From Oscillatoriales cyanobacterium (GTDB taxonomy: Bacteria; Cyanobacteriota; Cyanobacteriia; Cyanobacteriales; Microcoleaceae), in contig RDXH01000001.1 in the NCBI GenBank assembly GCA_004292745.1, forward strand, positions 1-45,649: a DNA stretch of 45,649 nucleotides, given 5' to 3'. Shown here piece after piece: positions 15,857-24,523 of the stretch. A model generated the notes under the pieces. That model was given only the letters and a program-made list of their open reading frames with translations. It did not search any database and had not been told where the DNA came from. How positions within the stretch are numbered: the stretch's first letter is position 1; each line of letters opens with the position of its first letter. The translations under genes and the position numbers were made by a program.

Positions 15857-17866
15857 TTAAATCAGGGTAATGTCAGTAGCCGATAGACCCGGTTTGTTGT
15901 TCAGGATGGCCAGCGTCACCCCTGGGTTAGGACCAGCAGTACCATCAGGGTCATACCCTAGTCGTCCGTCTTCAGCTTGATAGAAGAGGAATCCTTGATT
16001 GGTAGCAGCCCCTGCTGGACCAAAACGGCTACTGTAAGCCCCAGTCTCAAGCACCAACAAGGACCCAGAAGAAAGTCGATTGGTGTCAGGAAATGGGTTC
16101 AAGGCGCTGAAGCCTGTCTGCTGGAACACCAACTTGTCTTGACCGGACACAAAGTCACCAATTTGGTCTGGGTTGCTACCGGTAGGTAGGAAGTTGGGTG
16201 CGCCACCAATACTGACACCCTCGCCGAAGTTGTTGTAGTAGAAGCTGTCATTACCAGATCCACCAATCAGGGTGTCAGCACCAGGCCCGCCACCGAGAGA
16301 GTCGTCGCCATCGCCTCCGATCAAATAGTCGTTACCAAAGCCGCCGAGCAACACGTCGTTGCCGCCACCGGCATTCAAGGTATCGTCTCCATCAACTGTT
16401 GCAACTGCTCCGCTGGGAAGAGTAGCTGGGCCGCCATACAGTGTGTCATTCCCGCTACCGGTAGTAATCACATCAGTACCATTGGCACCAAAGATGAGGT
16501 TGTTGCCCTGGTCGTCGTTAATCACGTTCGTCGTTGTACGACCGGTAAAGTCAACAGTGCTGGCGTAGGAGATGAAGTCGTTACCCGCAGAGTCACCGAC
16601 CAGAGTATCGCGCACAGTACCAAAGACGATTGTGTCATTTCCTCCACCACCATTCATGATGTTGGTGATGGTGCTGATGACGCCGGCACTAAGATTGCCA
16701 ATTAAGCTATCGTTACCCAGGCCGCCTTCGAGAGTAATAGAAGTAGGATTAGTACCACCAAAAGTAACATTGGGATTGATAGTATCGTTGCCGTCTCCAC
16801 CGGAAGCTAGGCTAAAGATACCGCTCAGGCTGTCGTTGTCTGCACCGCCAAGTAACGTATCAGACGCAAAACCACCCTTCAGCGTGTCATCACCCGCTCC
16901 ACCGTCCAGTAAACTCCGAGAGCCTACATATGTCTGACCCGCTGGGTTAGGTAATGGGTTAAATGTGGGTGGCGTAGTAGTCGATTCGATGAAGTCATTG
17001 CCTGCACCTCCGAGGGCGGTATCCTGCGTGGCGAAAACCGTGATCCTGTCGTTACCGTCGCCGCCCTCAAACAAGTTTTTGCCACCACCCGACTGGCCGT
17101 AACCGCCAGTGATAGTATCGTTGCCAGCACCGCCCATCAAAGTGATTTTTTCAACGCCGGCAGTCAAAGTCTCGTTGTTACCATTGAATGCGTTGAATTG
17201 GGTCTGGATGCCATTCTTAATATATAAAGAATCGTCGCCCTCACCGCCATCCATGTAGCTGCTGCTGCCAACACCCTGCAGCGTGTCTTTGTCTTTACCG
17301 CCGTAGAGGCTGTCTCTGATATTGATACCCACAACCAAGTCGTCACCAGAGTCACCCCGCAAGTAGTTGCTTCCTTGATTGCCACCGGAGCCTCCAGATA
17401 ACGTAAGATTGAGGTTGTTGTCTCCACCTGCTTTGAAGAAACCCAAGGAGTCATTTTGCTTGCCACCGTAGAGGCTGTCTCTGCCCTTGCTCCCGCCCAA
17501 AAGTATATCTGCACCCTCATTACCATATATGACGTTAGCTTCGGCAGTACCTTGGACGACATCGTCTCCCGCACCGCCCTGTATCGTAGCGGAGAGTTCA
17601 GCGACTATCGTATCATTGCCTCCGTCGCCAAACAGCAAGGCGTCAGTAGCCTGAGATCTAATAGAGTCTTCGTTGTCACCACCGTAGATAGTATCCTTCG
17701 AGCCAACGGAAACGATAGTATCGTTATCGGCTTGGCCAAATATTAAGCTGCCGCCCAAGGTAGAAGTTCTGATGAAATCAGCCCCACCTCCGGCGAAGAT
17801 TGTATCCGGTCCTAGTCCCGTATCGTTCAAATCCCTTACATTAGCATTGTTATTTAGCGTTGTCAT
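15857..17866 (-). CDS. RTX/hemolysin-type calcium-binding protein
   Basis: This 669-residue protein consists almost wholly of RTX nonapeptide repeats (GGxGxDxxx), for example GGGADF, LYGGKDKDTL, GGDGDDSLGG and GADTLIGGSGNDSF. Such repeats form Ca2+-binding parallel beta rolls in exported proteins. The C-terminal region has IGDFVSGQDKLVF and EDGRLGYDPDGTA, the cap typical of serralysin-like RTX tails, which carries the type I secretion signal. No enzymatic domain precedes the repeats. Secretion through a type I system to the cell surface or sheath is inferred; no exporter lies nearby. The ribosome binding site gaggag is about ten bases upstream of the ATG. Confidence 0.9.
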   Translation of the reverse strand: MTTLNNNANVRDLNDTGLGPDTIFAGGGADFIRTSTLGGSLIFGQADNDTIVSVGSKDTIYGGDNEDSIRSQATDALLFGDGGNDTIVAELSATIQGGAGDDVVQGTAEANVIYGNEGADILLGGSKGRDSLYGGKQNDSLGFFKAGGDNNLNLTLSGGSGGNQGSNYLRGDSGDDLVVGINIRDSLYGGKDKDTLQGVGSSSYMDGGEGDDSLYIKNGIQTQFNAFNGNNETLTAGVEKITLMGGAGNDTITGGYGQSGGGKNLFEGGDGNDRITVFATQDTALGGAGNDFIESTTTPPTFNPLPNPAGQTYVGSRSLLDGGAGDDTLKGGFASDTLLGGADNDSLSGIFSLASGGDGNDTINPNVTFGGTNPTSITLEGGLGNDSLIGNLSAGVISTITNIMNGGGGNDTIVFGTVRDTLVGDSAGNDFISYASTVDFTGRTTTNVINDDQGNNLIFGANGTDVITTGSGNDTLYGGPATLPSGAVATVDGDDTLNAGGGNDVLLGGFGNDYLIGGDGDDSLGGGPGADTLIGGSGNDSFYYNNFGEGVSIGGAPNFLPTGSNPDQIGDFVSGQDKLVFQQTGFSALNPFPDTNRLSSGSLLVLETGAYSSRFGPAGAATNQGFLFYQAEDGRLGYDPDGTAGPNPGVTLAILNNKPGLSATDITLI

Positions 17867-18214
17867 TACAGATTCACTCCTCTACTTAATTTGTCATCGC
17901 TGTTGCGACTACAGAGACTGCCTAAAACACCGAATGTTTGGATGCCGCTGTAGTTTAACTTGTTTGCTCGTCGCAAGTCTAGTCTAGTTGTGTTAACTCT
18001 GTCTAGACTTTCTAGACTGGCTATTTTTTCGTTGTAAGCTTTTATTTTCAATTTCTTCACCCTTTTAATAATCCTAATTGGACCCTCGGAGGTGCTTACG
18101 CTCTCGAAGACGCGATTGATATTCTGAATGTTCCATGGTGGATGAGCGAGTTGGGATCGCGTCCGCACCAGGAAATCTGAGATTTAGGATCAAAAAGTGG
18201 TTCCGATCTAGGCA
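17867..18214. other. 348-base spacer upstream of the RTX gene
   Basis: This is the region between cobO-type and RTX genes, both on the minus strand. It holds the ribosome binding site of the RTX gene and a perfect hairpin gtctaga-ctt-tctagac (about 18000-18016) with a nearby partial copy agtctagtctagttg. It is otherwise A/T-rich and looks like a long 5' leader. A 100-codon frame runs through it on the minus strand but has no recognisable content. Confidence 0.5.
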
Positions 18215-19348
18215 TTAAAAGTCTACGCCGCGCTTGAGCTCTACCCCCCGATCGCCGTAGTGTTTGTGACAGTATACCTCTGAATGTACACTGGCTAAAT
18301 CAAAATAAGCGTGGGGTTTATGACAGCGGCCGGTGATAATGATTTCTGTATCGCGGGGCTTGCGTAGCAAGGCTTCCACGATCGGCTCTACCGGCAGCAA
18401 TTCTAAGTCTACTGTGGGATTGAGTTCATCGAGAATAATTGTTTTATACCAACCGCTGGCGATCGCCGCTTTGGCGATTTCCCAACCCCGTTCAGCTTCG
18501 GTGCAGTCCAACTCCTGCTGTTGCCCCCGCCAAACTATAGCATCCCGGCCGCACCGTTGGTGATCCACTAGCTGCGGGTAACTTTGGCGCAAAGCTGCAA
18601 TTGCCGCGTCTTCCGTATAACCGGTGCCTCCTTTGAGCCACTGCACGATTAACACCCGGTGAGATTGGTCTAAACTAATACCTCTGCCGATCGCCTGCAA
18701 AGCTTTGCCCAGAGCACTGGTAGACTTTCCTTTCCCCGCACCTGTGTATATTTCAATACCAGAAATATTGTGTTCGGCTGCTGCGGGGTGGTGGTGGGGT
18801 TTCATTTCTGAATGCAAGTCAGCAATATCGAGCAAAGCTTGGGGGGTAGCCCTCCCTGTGGCGATTACTTCTAGATATTCTGGTTTGTGTTTGAGGGTTT
18901 GGACTACTTCATCTACTGGGAGCAAACCTAGGTCCAAAACCGGGTTTAATTCGTCTAGTACCACTACAGAATATAGCTCTGAGGCGATCGCCCCTTTGGC
19001 GATATCCCAACCGCGCTGGGCTTCGGTGCGATCGAATCTGGTGATAGCTTCTGGCCCAAAATATTCAGCCCTGCCGGTCCGAACTTGGTCGATTAAGTGA
19101 GGAAATGCCCGTTGCAAGGCTTCTATGGCCCCGTCTTCGTCGTAGGAGCGGCCTGGTCCCTTGAGAAAGCGCAGCAGTAAGACTCGCGTGGGGGAGTCTG
19201 AATTGATACCCAGCCCGATCGAGCGCAAAACCACCCCTAAAGCAGCCTGAGACTTGCCCTTGCTAGCGCCATCATAGACGTGAATCTGACCGGCCGCGCG
19301 TTCCGATCGGGATGATGCTGTCCGAATACCAATGCCATTCCTTACCAT
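18215..19348 (-). CDS. Tandem-domain cob(I)yrinic acid a,c-diamide adenosyltransferase
   Basis: This protein of about 377 residues holds two complete CobO/BtuR domains in one chain. Each half has a P-loop (IHVYDGASKGKSQAALG near residue 25; IEIYTGAGKGKSTSALG near 205), a lid region (LLRFLKGPG; IVQWLKGGTGYTEDAAI), an acidic strand VVLDELNPVLDL or IILDELNPTVDL, and an ATGR or ITGR turn. The enzymes adenosylate cob(I)yrinate or cob(I)alamin with ATP. The bacterial enzyme is a homodimer of single domains, so the fusion may form an intramolecular dimer. The first P-loop has GKSQ rather than GKST. Start ATG at 19348; an upstream in-frame TTG at 19354 is less likely. Confidence 0.88.
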   Translation of the reverse strand: MVRNGIGIRTASSRSERAAGQIHVYDGASKGKSQAALGVVLRSIGLGINSDSPTRVLLLRFLKGPGRSYDEDGAIEALQRAFPHLIDQVRTGRAEYFGPEAITRFDRTEAQRGWDIAKGAIASELYSVVVLDELNPVLDLGLLPVDEVVQTLKHKPEYLEVIATGRATPQALLDIADLHSEMKPHHHPAAAEHNISGIEIYTGAGKGKSTSALGKALQAIGRGISLDQSHRVLIVQWLKGGTGYTEDAAIAALRQSYPQLVDHQRCGRDAIVWRGQQQELDCTEAERGWEIAKAAIASGWYKTIILDELNPTVDLELLPVEPIVEALLRKPRDTEIIITGRCHKPHAYFDLASVHSEVYCHKHYGDRGVELKRGVDF

Positions 19349-19600
19349 AATCAATTATTTTAGTCTGTCTTGGGGAGGGTATCTGAGGGAATTTAATGTT
19401 TTAATGTTTCTATCCTGTTAATGGATCTGTCTATATTATACTATAAACAAGCTGATAATCTGCTACCATGCCTTGTCCGACAGATTGGCGAAAATGTCCA
19501 GGCTGAAAATATCAAGAGGGCAAATTAGCTCGATCGTTGTCGTCCTGTTTGTGCCCGGTGGCGGAATAGATTCTACCCAGCCGTTATAGTTGTAAACTTT
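19349..19600. promoter_or_regulatory. Divergent spacer, cobO-type and fraC promoters
   Basis: This is the 250-base region between divergent genes. It must contain the promoters of the adenosyltransferase gene (minus) and the fraCDE operon (plus). An A/T-rich tract tctatattatactataaac at about 19429-19447 could provide a -10 type element for either strand. I see no conserved operator or riboswitch, and in particular no clear B12-box. Confidence 0.35.
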
Positions 19601-20119
19601 ATGATTGCCAGTGTTTTTCCATTTCCGACTGTTTTGCTGCAAATTTTAATTTTGTTTGTGGCGATCGCGATCGAATCGTGGTTCCTACAAAAACTACTTA
19701 AACTAGACCCCAAAACCAGCGTTGAATATACAACTATCCTCAATTTATCTTGCGCCTGTCTAGGTTGGTTCCTTTTCTTCGGCCTTGAAAGCGTGATGCC
19801 AAAAGACCTGCGAGAACAGCTCATAGATTACATGATCTTAGGAGGAGGCCGCGATATTTACCCAGCCATAACTCTGATTGCTGTATTACTTTTAGCAATC
19901 ACTTTTTTTGCCAAGTGGGAAGGATTAGAATTTCTCCAAAATTTGGTGGCTGGTACTAAAAAAACTTCTAAGCCTCAGTTCATAGGGCCACCCAGCCTCA
20001 CCAAGCGTCCTCCCCAAAAAACTTTCCAAGTAACCACTGTTTTTGGCGCAATGTTAATTGCCCATACAGTTAGCAATTGTGTCATTCTAACCTTGTTATT
20101 TTTGCAAACATCGAATTAA
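19601..20119 (+). CDS. fraC: Filament integrity protein FraC
   Basis: This 172-residue integral membrane protein has four hydrophobic segments (about 8-30, 45-62, 85-103 and 145-167). The first segment runs into the conserved motif IAIESWFLQKLLKLDPKTSVEYTT (split: IESWFLQKLLKLD, KTSVEYTTILN). The match to FraC rests on this N-terminal pattern, the size, and the two following genes, which look like FraD and FraE in the same order as the fraCDE operon of Anabaena. There the proteins localise to septa and are needed for filament integrity and molecular exchange between cells. The presence of the operon is good evidence of a filamentous host. Confidence 0.85.
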   Translation: MIASVFPFPTVLLQILILFVAIAIESWFLQKLLKLDPKTSVEYTTILNLSCACLGWFLFFGLESVMPKDLREQLIDYMILGGGRDIYPAITLIAVLLLAITFFAKWEGLEFLQNLVAGTKKTSKPQFIGPPSLTKRPPQKTFQVTTVFGAMLIAHTVSNCVILTLLFLQTSN

Positions 20120-20450
20120 AAAATAGCAAACTTATCGGTGATTAGAAATTACTTAATCCCCGAAAGTATGACCTAGCGTTCTGGTGCATCTGTGTTTTGC
20201 AAATATATTCGTAGGGGCGAAGCATGACCGTTGTAAATCTCTGGTTATCACTAACAAATTGTCTGCGGTCATGCTTCGCCTATGCAAAATTGGGATGATC
20301 CCTAGGGTTCCATCTTCTGTCTTCTGTCTTCTGTCTTCTATCTTCCATCTTCCATCTTCCATCTTCCATCTTCCATCTTCCATCTTCCATCTTCCATCTT
20401 CCATCTTCCATCTTCCTTCTTCCATCTTCCATCTTCCTTCTTCCTTCTAT
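20120..20450. repeat. fraC-fraD spacer: MITE plus heptamer array
   Basis: No gene was found. The spacer holds MITE copy A at 20191-20302 (ends related to ttgcaaatata...gtaggggcgaagcatgacc and cggtcatgcttcgcc...gggatgatccc). It also holds about 20 tandem 7-bp units of the tcttcca/tcttctg/tcttcct type at 20310-20449, ending at the fraD start codon. No ribosome binding site other than repeat DNA precedes fraD. Confidence 0.88.
20191..20302. mobile_element. MITE copy A (gcgaagcatgaccg family)
   Basis: The reverse strand reads gggatcatcccaattttgca, then taggcgaagcatgaccgcag, a variable centre, and cggtcatgcttcgcccctac, followed by gaatatatttgcaaaacacag. Copies D (42269-42366) and B (29438-29544) share the core; copy C (29991-30111) shares the ends but has a different centre. 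It has no coding capacity, so if it moved, the transposase acted in trans. Confidence 0.8.
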
Positions 20451-21449
20451 ATGATGAAGCAATTTTTAGATATAACCCAGCAACTGACCAAGCTGACAAA
20501 CAACCTTTTGGAAGTCAATAAAAAAGTCCAAAAGCAGATACTTCCGCCTAAAGTTGTCCACTGGAAAACACCTTTACTGATTAGCATATTGTTGGCATTA
20601 CTGTCCGTGGCAGCCATCACAGACGGGCCAACCAGAACAACCATTGCTGATTTGAGTTGGTTATCTTTTATAATCTCCATGGGTCTGTTGACCAGTCAGC
20701 AACCTTTTGTGATTTACGGAGTCAGTATTAGTCCGTGGGTGACAAGTGTCTTAGTTGGCCTGTGGCTATTAGTCAGATTGCCGCCAGATAATCGTCCCAT
20801 AGCATGGATAGCAGGACCGCTGATCGCAGTAGTAGTTCTAGCGGCCATAGAAATTTGGAATAGTGAATCCAAATGGGACAAAATTAAATCGCTAATTCAA
20901 CCGGAATTTTTAATTTTAACCCTGATTCATGTGATGATTTCTTGTTGGTTTGCTTTCCACTTTTTGATTCAAGGTTGGCTGCAAGATTATCCAAGTGTTT
21001 TGTCACAAAATTTGAAAGAAAGTCATTATTTAGTGACATTTCAAGGGCCAACAATTAATCGTTCTAGAGGTGTAATTATCCTCAATGAAATGGAAAAATA
21101 TCTCAAAAATCAAGCAGCAACCAAACCTTGGGCGCAGATAGAACAAATGCTGATAGATATTGACAACGAGCGATTTTTCCTCAAAAATGAAGCGTTGAAA
21201 AAACTTCAGATAGTTCCAGAAGATGGGAGTTGGGATGTCAAAACTTCCATCGTCCAAGGAGAGTCTCGTTATCAGTTAGAGATGCAAGCTACTTGGCTGG
21301 GACTGGTTTTTAGACCGGAAATATATTCCTTTACCCAGTCCTGCGAAGTGATAAATATTGGTAATGCGGCGACGGTAGACTGTGGGGCTATCAAACGCTC
21401 TAAGCCGGGGCTAAAAAAGAATGGAAGTGGAGGAGATAGTCAAGTTTGA
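20451..21449 (+). CDS. fraD: Septal junction protein FraD
   Basis: This 332-residue protein has an N-terminal cytosolic helix (residues 1-30, QLTKLTNNLLEVNKKVQKQ), about five transmembrane segments between 38 and 175, and a C-terminal extracytoplasmic domain from about 180 onward (FQGPTINRSRGVIIL, TSIVQGESRYQLEMQATW, two cysteines near the end). This is the layout of Anabaena FraD, a plug component of septal junctions. The start at 20451 (or 20454, ATGATG) is chosen because all upstream in-frame sequence is heptamer repeat. The spacer that separates it from fraC is unusually long for this operon. Confidence 0.85.
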   Translation: MMKQFLDITQQLTKLTNNLLEVNKKVQKQILPPKVVHWKTPLLISILLALLSVAAITDGPTRTTIADLSWLSFIISMGLLTSQQPFVIYGVSISPWVTSVLVGLWLLVRLPPDNRPIAWIAGPLIAVVVLAAIEIWNSESKWDKIKSLIQPEFLILTLIHVMISCWFAFHFLIQGWLQDYPSVLSQNLKESHYLVTFQGPTINRSRGVIILNEMEKYLKNQAATKPWAQIEQMLIDIDNERFFLKNEALKKLQIVPEDGSWDVKTSIVQGESRYQLEMQATWLGLVFRPEIYSFTQSCEVINIGNAATVDCGAIKRSKPGLKKNGSGGDSQV

Positions 21450-21470
21450 TCCTGCTGCTAAATACCAATA

Positions 21471-21498
21471 ACCCCGACTCTCCAGAAGTTGTCGGGGT
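21471..21498 (+). terminator. Hairpin between fraD and fraE
   Basis: An 8-bp perfect stem, accccgac and gtcggggt, closes a 12-base loop, 21 bases after the fraD stop and 30 bases before the fraE start. There is no T run after it, so it could be a processing or attenuation hairpin rather than a full terminator. Confidence 0.5.
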
Positions 21499-21527
21499 TC
21501 TCAAACCAATTACCAATTAGCTAGTAA

Positions 21528-22301
21528 ATGAATCTCCGAAGAATTTTGACAGTTGCCATTAATGTATTTTGGGAAGTAATTCGCGATCGCATTCTTTACT
21601 TAATCGTTATTTTTGCTCTGTTGATGGCAGCGACGGTGCGGTTAATCCCGGAATTGGCGGCAACAACAGAGCAAAAAATTATCTTAGATACTGGCTTGGC
21701 AGCTATTAGTATTTTCGGTCTAATTGTCACAGTCTTTGTTGCTACTGGATTGGTAAACAAAGAAATTGAAAAACGCACTGTTTACCTGTTAATTGCCAAG
21801 CCGATAAGTCGCGCTGAATTAATAGTTGGTAAACACTTAGGGCTGTCGGCGGTACTAGGTGTCCTGGTGGCAGCCATGACTGTTATTTATCTGGCAATTA
21901 TGAGTTTGAGTCGCATTAATTACCCTTTGCAAAGCATTTTAATAGCTTCACTATTCATCTGGTTTGAGTTGTGTTTTGTCGCCGCTGTCGGAATTTTATT
22001 AGGAGTTTTTAGTAGTTCGTTGCTAGCAAGTTTACTGACGTTTGGTGTCTATTTATTGGGACACTCAACGCGGGATTTAGTGGCTTTGGGTAAGTTAACT
22101 AAGAATCCTGGCATTGAACAATTGATGATGGGACTTTATCTGATTTTGCCCGATTTGGCTAGATTTAATTTGAGAAATGATGCTGTTTACGGACAAGTTC
22201 CTTACTTAGCGGCTATGATTACAAATGTCGGCTATGGTTTGTTGTATGGGGTGCTGCTGCTGTCAATTTCTGTTGCTATATTTTCACGTAGAGAATTTTA
22301 A
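21528..22301 (+). CDS. fraE: FraE-type ABC-2 permease
   Basis: This 257-residue ABC-2 type membrane subunit has about six transmembrane helices (15-35, 50-75, 100-125, 135-160, 165-185, 225-252). It contains the conserved cytoplasmic loop VNKEIEKRTVYLLIAKPISRAE (split: NKEIEKRTVYLLIAKP, SRAELIVGKHLG) typical of permeases of this class. Its position after fraC and fraD identifies it as FraE, which in Anabaena is required for filament integrity and heterocyst maturation. No ATPase subunit is adjacent, as in other fraCDE operons. Confidence 0.85.
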   Translation: MNLRRILTVAINVFWEVIRDRILYLIVIFALLMAATVRLIPELAATTEQKIILDTGLAAISIFGLIVTVFVATGLVNKEIEKRTVYLLIAKPISRAELIVGKHLGLSAVLGVLVAAMTVIYLAIMSLSRINYPLQSILIASLFIWFELCFVAAVGILLGVFSSSLLASLLTFGVYLLGHSTRDLVALGKLTKNPGIEQLMMGLYLILPDLARFNLRNDAVYGQVPYLAAMITNVGYGLLYGVLLLSISVAIFSRREF

Positions 22302-22312
22302 GCCTCATCTTC

Positions 22313-22417
22313 TATAGCAATCCTCGCATCATTTGTGAATTTCTTACTCCCGGACCTTGCTAAGGTCCGGGCTGGGGTGGGGTAAAAAAATTTACGACTC
22401 CTGCAAGGATTGCTATA
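22313..22417. mobile_element. 105-base MITE-like element with tatagcaatcct ends
   Basis: The terminal inverted repeats tatagcaatcctcgca and tgcaaggattgctata (one mismatch), followed inward by a weaker match (gtgaattt and aaatttac), enclose a perfect hairpin cccggacctt-gct-aaggtccggg at 22349-22371. The element lies just after the fraE stop codon, and the inner hairpin may terminate the fra operon. The rest of the spacer before the Uma2 gene shows nothing else. Confidence 0.75.
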
Positions 22418-22528
22418 TACCTTCAGCGGGTGCAGTAAAATTGAATTGGTCAGCTAGAATATAGAAAAGATTATCGATCGCCAATCTCGACTAAAAATAA
22501 AACTTTTATTGGTAAAATGAGGTGTCCT

Positions 22529-23392
22529 ATGACTGCTGTAATTCACAAACCAATATCACAGCTAAAAATTACCTGGCCCGTGCTACCAGATGATTTTATT
22601 CTACCAGATGACCCCGTGGAAAATATAGAACATCCTTTAATCGCTAATGGCTTGCGCCAGTCTGTAGTGGATTGCCCGGAACTAATAGAAAACGCACTGA
22701 TGGTTTCTAATTTTGCATTGTGTGCTGCTGTGGACGATCGCACTATTTGCAAAGGCCCAGACTGGATGTACGTGCGCCCCGTGCAACCTTGGCCTCATAA
22801 CTATCCCCGTCGTAGTTACACGCCTCATACCGAAGGAACAGTGCCTTCTGTAGTGATGGAATTTCTCTCAGCTACTTACGGTGATGAATACTCTGTCGAA
22901 CATACAGAAGAAATCGGTAAGTGGTTTTTTTACGAACAAGTAATCAAAGTTCCTCGCTATGTGATTTTTCGACCGCATACGGGCAGAATAGAAGTCTATG
23001 CCCTGGAATCGGAGCGATACAACAATCAAGAACCAGATGAAAATGGGCGTTATTTGATACCTGGATTGGATCTGTTTTTGGGAGTTTGGGTGGGTACTCG
23101 CGAAGGTAGAACCGGAAATTGGCTGCGCTGGTGGAATAGGGCTGGGGAGTTGCTGTTGTGGCCAGAAGAACGGGCAGAAGCCGAACGCCAGCGGGCAGAA
23201 GCTCAAAGCCAGCGGGCAGAAGCCGAACGCCAGCGCGCAGAAGCCGAACGCCAGCGCGCAGAAGCCGAACGCCAGCGCGCAGAAGCCCAAAGCCAAGAAA
23301 AAGAGTTAGTCCAGACTCTGCTGGAACAGGAAAGACAGCGCAATCAAGAGCTTTTGGCTAGGTTAGCCGCCCTTGGCATCGATCCAGAATAA
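22529..23392 (+). CDS. Uma2 family protein with repeated coiled-coil tail
   Basis: This 287-residue protein is a paralog of the protein at 174-917: PDDFILPDDPVEN, the GPDWMYVRPVQP segment (conserved Asp), VVMEFLSA, GKWFFYEQ and NWLRWWNRAGELLLWPEE. After the nuclease-like domain comes a tail of about 55 residues built of near-identical RQRAEAE heptads (about six copies, 21-bp DNA period), then an Arg/Gln/Leu-rich helix, giving a predicted coiled coil. The ATG at 22529 is preferred over 22517 because gaggtgtcct lies directly upstream. Confidence 0.87.
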   Translation: MTAVIHKPISQLKITWPVLPDDFILPDDPVENIEHPLIANGLRQSVVDCPELIENALMVSNFALCAAVDDRTICKGPDWMYVRPVQPWPHNYPRRSYTPHTEGTVPSVVMEFLSATYGDEYSVEHTEEIGKWFFYEQVIKVPRYVIFRPHTGRIEVYALESERYNNQEPDENGRYLIPGLDLFLGVWVGTREGRTGNWLRWWNRAGELLLWPEERAEAERQRAEAQSQRAEAERQRAEAERQRAEAERQRAEAQSQEKELVQTLLEQERQRNQELLARLAALGIDPE

Positions 23393-23537
23393 TAGTCCTG
23401 GATGCAGAAACCGGGTTTCGACTTCGCTCAACCAGCAGTTTTTTTACGAAACTACTGCTTTTGAGCCTTGAACGGCGGCTAAAAACCCGGTTGATTTGGT
23501 ATTTATGCGTAATTCCTAAGTAATCAAAATTGAAATC

Positions 23538-24365
23538 ATGTTAGTCGAAAAACTCGCAAAATTACAAACTATCTTCGCAGAAATGGATCGGGCGCTGATT
23601 GCCTACTCTGGTGGTATTGACAGCACTTTGGTGGCAAAAATTGCTTTTGATGTCTTGGGCGATCGCGCTTTGGCCGTGACAGCAGTTTCCCCATCTTTAT
23701 TGCCAGAAGATTTAGAAGATGCGCGGATTCAAGCAGCAGAAATTGGGATAGCCCACCAAGAGGTGGAAACTCAAGAAATGGCCAATCCTAATTACACTTC
23801 TAACCCGGTTAATCGCTGCTATTTTTGCAAAAGCGAACTGCACGATACTTTGAAACCGCTAGCACTGGCTAAGGGTTATCCTTATGTGGTGGATGGGGTT
23901 AATGCTGATGATTTAAAGGATTATCGTCCGGGGATTGTGGCGGCGAAGGAACGGGGAGCCCGATCGCCTTTGGCAGAAGTCGGCATGGCTAAATTTGAAG
24001 TGCGACAATTGGCAAAAGAATTAAATTTGCCTTGGTGGGACAAACCAGCTCAACCTTGTCTGAGTTCGCGCTTTCCCTACGGTGAAGAAATCACCGCGGC
24101 TAAGTTGCAAAGAGTTGGGCGCGCTGAACGGTATTTGCGGCAGTTGGGACTGAAAAATCTGCGAGTGCGATCGGATGGAGATACGGCGCGCATTGAGTTA
24201 CCAGCGGATGAGATTCAGGAGTTTGTGTTAAAGCAAGATTTGCCTGCGTTGGTGGCCGTGTTTCAAGAGTTTGGTTTTGTTTACGCGACTTTGGATTTGG
24301 AGGGATTTCGCAGTGGCAAATTAAATCAGGTTTTGCAGCCGGAGTTGTTGGAGAAAAAAGGTTGA
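23538..24365 (+). CDS. larE: LarE-type ATP-dependent sulfur transferase
   Basis: This 275-residue PP-loop ATPase has SGGIDS at residues 24-29 and PCLSSRFPYG, with Cys174 at the position of the sacrificial cysteine of Lactobacillus LarE. LarE adds sulfur to pyridinium dicarboxylate mononucleotide during synthesis of the nickel-pincer cofactor of lactate racemase. Two further cysteines form C94-x-x-C97 (NRCYFCK), giving a three-cysteine set with Cys174. This is the pattern of LarE homologs that hold an iron-sulfur cluster and need not sacrifice a cysteine. No larA, larB or larC gene is in this window. Confidence 0.88.
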   Translation: MLVEKLAKLQTIFAEMDRALIAYSGGIDSTLVAKIAFDVLGDRALAVTAVSPSLLPEDLEDARIQAAEIGIAHQEVETQEMANPNYTSNPVNRCYFCKSELHDTLKPLALAKGYPYVVDGVNADDLKDYRPGIVAAKERGARSPLAEVGMAKFEVRQLAKELNLPWWDKPAQPCLSSRFPYGEEITAAKLQRVGRAERYLRQLGLKNLRVRSDGDTARIELPADEIQEFVLKQDLPALVAVFQEFGFVYATLDLEGFRSGKLNQVLQPELLEKKG

Positions 24366-24523
24366 TTAGTTCTCCTGCAAAAGTGTGACTACAACACATT
24401 GTGTTAGTCCCCATGGATCGGGGGCTAAATACTCTCGGCACTAACCTAAAAATTTGCCTGATTCCTGATGGCTGGTTCAAGCAATAGCATAAACTGAAGT
24501 AGCAGCTAACTAAAACTTGTTTT

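Noticed and set aside
17866-18168. 100-residue minus-strand frame upstream of the RTX gene
   Set aside because: No recognisable motif, no ribosome binding site and ordinary spacer composition; treated as leader.
20184-20450. Longer FraD with a Ser/Pro/Phe-rich N-terminus
   Set aside because: The extension is translated MITE and heptamer DNA; the FraD-like sequence begins at 20451.
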